From NCBI RefSeq assembly GCF_030272615.1, contig NC_081415.1, forward strand, positions 269,296,425-269,360,424: DNA of 64,000 bases, in the 5' to 3' direction. Positions 59,268-64,000 of this stretch are shown in pieces (the first letter of the stretch is position 1; the number at the start of each line of letters is the position of its first letter). Source of the stretch: Cryptomeria japonica (taxonomy: Eukaryota > Streptophyta > Pinopsida > Cupressales > Cupressaceae). The position numbers were made by a program, and so were the translations under genes. Under the pieces are notes generated by a model. It was given only the letters and a program-made list of their open reading frames with translations. It did not search any database and was not told the origin of the DNA.

Positions 59268-59343
59268 CCCCCCCAAGAAGGATAAAAAGAAAATAAAGAG
59301 AGAAGATAGGTAGCCCTCCAAATATATGGCCTTCTACATTGAT

Positions 59344-60057
59344 GAAGAAATAATGATAATGTAGGCTAATTAAGATATATGCTCACCATGAAACCTTGCT
59401 TCCATTAGAAAGTAGACCCATAGATGCATATACAAGACCTTCCCAATATATAAAAGAAAAAGGAAAAAGAAGACATAAATGTATATCTCTAAAAACCATG
59501 CAATAATATCTATGTTGATGATGAGTGGAATCAAAATAATATCAAGTATTCTAGGCTTGATAGAAGAGGATCATTCTCAACAACGTGTCGAAAGTAATGG
59601 ACGGTATTTGTACTAAAAGTAGTGAGTACATGTAAAATATCAATACATACCATGTGGCTACATTACTCATCTCATTAGATGTCAAATTCCAAAGAATTAA
59701 TGTGATCCTTCAATTAATCTTCTTTAAACTTTGTAAAAGCAAGAAGTGAAGGTAGAATCTTAAGGCAAGTTATGTAAATACACTTCCCATGCTAAAATAT
59801 TTCTATAATATATCTTTAGGTATAAACAAACGGTACACATTTAAGTGGTGATGGAGTCTTAATGCATGTCAAATGACTATATTGTGTATCTCATAAAGTA
59901 CTCACATTGGTGGTATGAGTATGAATGATAGTAGAGGGGGGCATTAAGAGGATGATTATTTAGTGTTTTAATTTTATTTTCATGTATAAGGTTCTCCAAG
60001 GAAACATCAAAATTCATTATAGTTTCAAGATCTTCATACAACTATTTGATAAAAGGA
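59344..60057. repeat. Diverged direct repeat, copy 1
   Basis: It aligns in order with 60903-61608. Shared text includes GATAATGTAGGCTAATNAAGAT, TCTCTAAAAACCA, AAGTGAAGGYAGAATCT and AGATTCAAGATCTTCATACAA-type endings. Estimated by eye as roughly 70% identical. Confidence 0.7.
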
Positions 60058-60188
60058 TCTACAACCCAGCCCCCAAACAATATATAAACAAACTACCCAA
60101 ATAGTTCAAGCACCACCAATCCATTCAGCCCAGCTTGGCGCAATCTTTTGAGATGGGTGAATATCAGCCCTCCCCATCACGGTCGTGA

Positions 60189-60335
60189 CTATTTTGGCTC
60201 CAAAACAGACCTTTTGTATAGTGTGATAGCGACATGTTAGTCAATTGTGGTCATTTATTGCCAAATCGACAGTGTAAAACGCATGACTAACATGCATGTT
60301 AGTCAATCCGTACTGTCATTTAGGAGCCAGAATAG
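60189..60335. mobile_element. Possible small MITE-like inverted-repeat element
   Basis: Ends CTATTTTGGCTCCAAAA (60189-60205) and, reversed, CTATTCTGGCTCCTAAA (60335-60319) match at 15 of 17 positions. If TA is the target duplication the element is 60192-60332. A perfect 22-bp palindrome (60284-60305) lies inside. Confidence 0.35.
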
Positions 60336-60600
60336 ATGCATCCCCCAATTGCAAGTCGTCTGACAAATATTTAATCGTTGAAACGTCCTTTACCCATGAT
60401 CCATTTCTACGAACATCGAGGCACACAATAAACTTAGCTTGATAAATCCATTGGGAAGGTAACTGTTTGGAGGAAAGGTTCAAATCTAGCTTCTTTGATA
60501 TGCAATTCAAAATCTTTGTTAGCACATCAATCTGCATCTTTATTGCAATCTCACAAGATATGTGAAATCTTAAAGTTTTGGAAAGAGGATAGCAGACCTT
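60316..60600 (-). pseudogene. Possible coding fragment, family not recognised
   Basis: The minus-strand frame is open from about 60610 to a TGA at 60316-60318 and has a composition unlike the surrounding low-complexity frames (KKLDLNLSSKQLPSQWIYQ, then RRNGSWVKDVSTIKYLS). An internal ATG is at 60537. No domain, signal or membrane segment is evident. It could be a terminal exon or a captured gene fragment, or simply chance; there is no splice evidence. Confidence 0.25.
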
Positions 60601-60902
60601 GGATCATGAGGTTGTCAAGTTTTCAGTTTTTCTTTTGTTTGGGAGCAATTAGGATTAACCCTGACACACCCATTAATGGGTTATTTCAAAACTTTATTAT
60701 TAAAGTGTATTTATAATGAATGAATGCATAAATCCCATATGCTTTGATATTTAAAAGTTAATACTTTGTAATAAGTATAATTACAAGTCTATGTAGGTCG
60801 ATTGCAGACAAGTATCCAAAAAATCTATCAGAGTATTCACAAATGACTCCAAAAATATAAATAAATTACAACATAACAAAGAATAATAAAATTATTTTCC
60901 AA

Positions 60903-61608
60903 AGAATAATGATATTGTAGGCTAATGAAGATCCATGCTCACCAAAATAAATGACTTACTCTAGAGAGAACTAGATCTATATGTGCATGTAGAAGTTCTT
61001 CCCAATCCATGAAATAAAAGGCAAAAGATAGAACAAAAATTATGTCTCTAAAAACAACCAACAATCCCCATGTTGGTGATGTGTGGTGTCAAAACTAGAT
61101 CAAATGTCTTAAGCCTAATTAAAGAGGGTGACTAATCAAGACCATGCAGAAAGTGATGTATAACAAGTGTCAAAGTAGTGTATTGATGGTGAATCTCATG
61201 CATGTCATTCAACTACACTATTCATCTCACAAGATGTAATGCTACGAAGATTTAATAGAAGTCCCCAATGAAGCATCTCTAAACTCTATAAAAGTAACAA
61301 GTGAAGGCAGAATCTCAATGCATGTTGCATGGCACTAGGCCCATACTATAATGTATCTAAATGAGATGCTTGAGTATGAACAAATGACAAAGCTATCAAT
61401 GGTGATGGAATCTTAGTGCGTGGCAAACTACTAATTGTATATCTCACAATCTACTCAATTTAATGGCATGAGCATGGATGAATGTAGATGCAGTATCAAG
61501 ATGGTGTTTTTTAGTGTTTCAGTGTCATTAATATTTGTAAGATTCTCTAAGGCAATATCATAATCTATTAAAGATTCAAGATCTTCATACAATGATTTGA
61601 TTATGCTC
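60903..61608. repeat. Diverged direct repeat, copy 2
   Basis: Matches 59344-60057. The preceding 60724-60890 also matches 61972-62150 (GATTACAAGTCTATRTAG, then CCAAAARTATAAATARATTACAAC), so the duplicated block is part of a longer tandem arrangement. Confidence 0.7.
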
Positions 61609-62810
61609 ATGGTAGAAATAGGGCATTTAATGTGGTCTAGGACATCCTCATATACTATAAAAAATGTTATTTTGTAGACCATGCCATTATATTTTAATTA
61701 ACCACATTTATTTAGGGTCACTCAACTCAAGAATGAGTGCATAGAGATAAGGTAATTTGTCGTACTCAAGGTAGTGATATGTATCCCTTCGTTCTAAGAC
61801 AAATAGTTCCTTTTTTCTAGGGCAACAAGAAGTAAATGAAATGAAATGACAAAAAGCATGTTTACAAACCCCCCAAAATGGACCTTTATCTCAATTCATC
61901 ATTACAATACCCCTCCCCCCCACACACACACACAATTTGACACATTATTATTAGCATGTGTTTAGAATACATGATTGCATAAACCCCCATCCGTCAACAA
62001 CTAGAAGCTAGCACTGTCTAAACAATATGATTACAAGTCTATATAGAGACAAATAAAGAAATCTCACAAAAAACTATTTCAAAACATGTACAAACAACAC
62101 CAAAAGTATAAATAGATTACAACTTGTTGAAGAATGAAAAACTAAATTTCGAACACCTATAATCACAAGAAAAACATACGATAAATAACAAAACAAAAAA
62201 ATCATTTTTTATTAAAAACACTTAAATAAACCAACAAAATTATGTTATTATAGTGACAAATAATCCACGTGTAATTTTCATAACATGACAACCTAGACAA
62301 GATACAAAAGTAGTAGTCTATAAATATTTATATTGCACTAAAATAAATTTAATAATGAGTACATTATTGTTTTTTTTCATACATAAAGAGACATTGATAT
62401 CGACCCCTTTCACATCATAAGGAAAAAAATTATAAAGCTTATAAAGACGTGTAAAAGATGCAAAACTTTATAAATTCATTTTTGTTTTTATCCTACAAAA
62501 CAATTTATTTTTATCAAATGTCAAATATGGGAAGGTATCTTTAGGGAAAATAAATTTGAGTAACCATAAACTAATGCCACCATGAATTTATAAATCTCCA
62601 CATTCTTGACCAAATGAAGTGTATTAAAAACATATTACTCAAGCCAAATACTATTGTGGGTCCCGAGGGATAATTAAGATCTGTTCATGTATTAAAAATA
62701 TGATTTTATTGTAGTTTATAATTATAGTTTGCATATTTTTGTTTTAAATAATGCATTTTTTTATTTTTAATGGACGTTTAGATAATACTACATAATTCAT
62801 CATCATTATA
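61609..62810. other. Unassigned AT-rich DNA
   Basis: It includes a short C-run and (CA)n at about 61913-61934 and the third duplicated segment 61972-62150. Nothing else is identifiable. Confidence 0.6.
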
Positions 62811-62932
62811 GTTTAAATTGTTTGAGGATTTTTTGTTAATTGATATTTTGGATCACATTACATGATCTATCATTAGATCATGTAGTGTGATCTGAAATGT
62901 TGATGAAGAAAAAATACTCGCACAGTTTGAGC
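62811..62932. repeat. 122-bp fold-back (58-bp arms, 6-base loop)
   Basis: Arms 62811-62868 and 62875-62932 pair at 44 of 58 positions; 10 of the 14 mismatches are transitions that would still pair as G-U in RNA. The inner 10 bp next to the loop ATCATT (62869-62874) are perfect (ACATGATCT and its complement). Confidence 0.75.
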
Positions 62933-64000
62933 AAGAAATATGCAAGTTACGATTTATGCAATCACTAATAATTAATATATTGAATAAAAAATCATGACAT
63001 AAGATTACTTCTAGATATAGTTGTATATAAGTTTATATCATCGATAATTTCATCACATTATGTTATTCATCCTTAAAAAAAAGAAATACCAACTTTGAAG
63101 AAGAAAATACTAAAAAAATTATAAACAAAAATAAAGGAACAAGAATTTAGAAGCATTAGAAAGAAAATACTTAAACAAATATAAATACAAATAAAATAAT
63201 ATTTAACAATAAGTGGAAAGAAAGGTTTAATTATCATATTAAGAAAGAAAAAAATAAGATATATTATAAATATTAAAACTAAAATTATTATTATTATATT
63301 GTAATAAAAAGAGTGGAGTGAACTCATATTTTGTAAGGAAATTATTGTAATGTAAGAGACAAATAAAATTGATGCCATGTCAATATAGGACATGAAGCCA
63401 CTAGAAAAGATAATAGACCTGTCATGGAGGATGAACTAAACACATGGCACACAAGATTAGGAAAGTCTCAAAGGTGAAAAGTAATGTGCAAAATTTTATG
63501 GCATGATGTCAATGAGGGAGACACAAAGGGGGGTCAAAGAATGAAAAGAGAAGCAATAAAAAAGAGAATGGATTAGATCCCAAGGGAAAGAGGAATCAAA
63601 CATATTGATGTTAAATTTTTTACGTAATTATATTCAAAATAATTATATTCTCATTATCTTGGGTTATGGAAACATCATGTCTACTATAGAAAAATCCCTT
63701 TTTGTGTACCATCTTACTTCTTTTTTACTGATTATCTAAAAATGTAAGGTCATTTGATTCTGAATATTAAATTATAGTTTACTTAGAAAAATATAAACTG
63801 GTAAATCATTGTTGTTAGGAAATTTAAGTGCCTCAAATGTATTTATTTCAAGACAAGAGATATGCTAAGTCATTTTATTAGGATTTTTTTGTGTATAAGT
63901 GAATAGGGTAAACTTAGCCATGTTTTTACATTCGTCTAATCCAAATAATATTCAAAGAAAGTATAATTAGCCATAGATTCAAATTTTCTAATTATATTAG
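62933..64000. other. Unassigned AT-rich DNA
   Basis: Very AT-rich (for example 63060-63310). The minus-strand frame 63393-63073 is hydrophobic only because of A-rich DNA on the other strand and is not called as a gene. Confidence 0.6.

Larger units (their letters stand above)
60058..60723. other. CpG-richer insert between the diverged repeats
   Basis: This stretch is CpG-richer than its neighbours (ACGGTCGTGAC, AACGTCC, ACGAACATCGAGG and others) and has no counterpart between 61608 and 61972, so it looks inserted. It contains a possible coding fragment and a MITE-like inverted repeat. Confidence 0.5.

Noticed and set aside
59139-59321. 60-codon Leu-Ser repeat protein on the minus strand
   Set aside because: A translation of the (AG)n microsatellite.
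63073-63393. 106-codon hydrophobic minus-strand frame
   Set aside because: The region is A-rich on the plus strand, giving Phe/Ile/Leu-rich chance frames; no upstream gene signals.

Overview
This 64 kb window looks like intergenic DNA from a large, repeat-rich plant nuclear genome. It is AT-rich and CpG-poor and holds nested Copia-type LTR retrotransposons with plant initiator-Met primer sites. I recognise no intact host gene, rRNA, tRNA or CRISPR. A gymnosperm is a plausible source, but that is inference from element style and the lack of genes.

Layout. 94-~9040: a minus-strand Copia (RLC-A) with a second element (NA-1) inserted in its 3' LTR and a deletion joining the two interiors. ~9041-14822: old, mostly unassigned DNA with LTR-like fragments. 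14823-29266: a minus-strand element without polymerase (NA-2), split in its 5' LTR by a plus-strand Copia (RLC-2, 21307-28841; 5-bp target duplication TCCTC). 29441-33389: a short-LTR minus-strand Copia remnant (RLC-5). 33498-47487: a minus-strand Copia (RLC-3), split in its 3' LTR by a plus-strand element without polymerase (NA-3, 34175-41154; target duplication ACATG). 47488-50721: unassigned. 50722-56937: a minus-strand Copia (RLC-4) with a truncated 3' LTR. 56938-64000: unassigned AT-rich DNA with microsatellites, a diverged duplication, a CpG-richer islet with a possible coding fragment, and a 122-bp fold-back.

The most interesting system is the NA family (NA-1, NA-2, NA-3). These elements have the same kind of LTR, PBS and PPT as the neighbouring Copias but encode no recognisable protease, integrase, reverse transcriptase or RNase H. 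Instead they carry (i) a Gag-like ORF made of a long coiled coil and an array of CCHC zinc knuckles, and, after a spacer of about 0.4 kb, (ii) a long second ORF whose N-terminal ~230 residues are conserved between the three diverged copies and whose remainder is charged and coiled. Inference: a non-autonomous family that packages its own RNA or adds a function, and borrows Pol from elements such as RLC-2, -3 and -4.

All gag and pol copies here carry in-frame stops or frameshifts, many explainable as C-to-T changes. The nesting gives relative ages: RLC-3 is older than NA-3, NA-2 older than RLC-2, and RLC-A older than NA-1.
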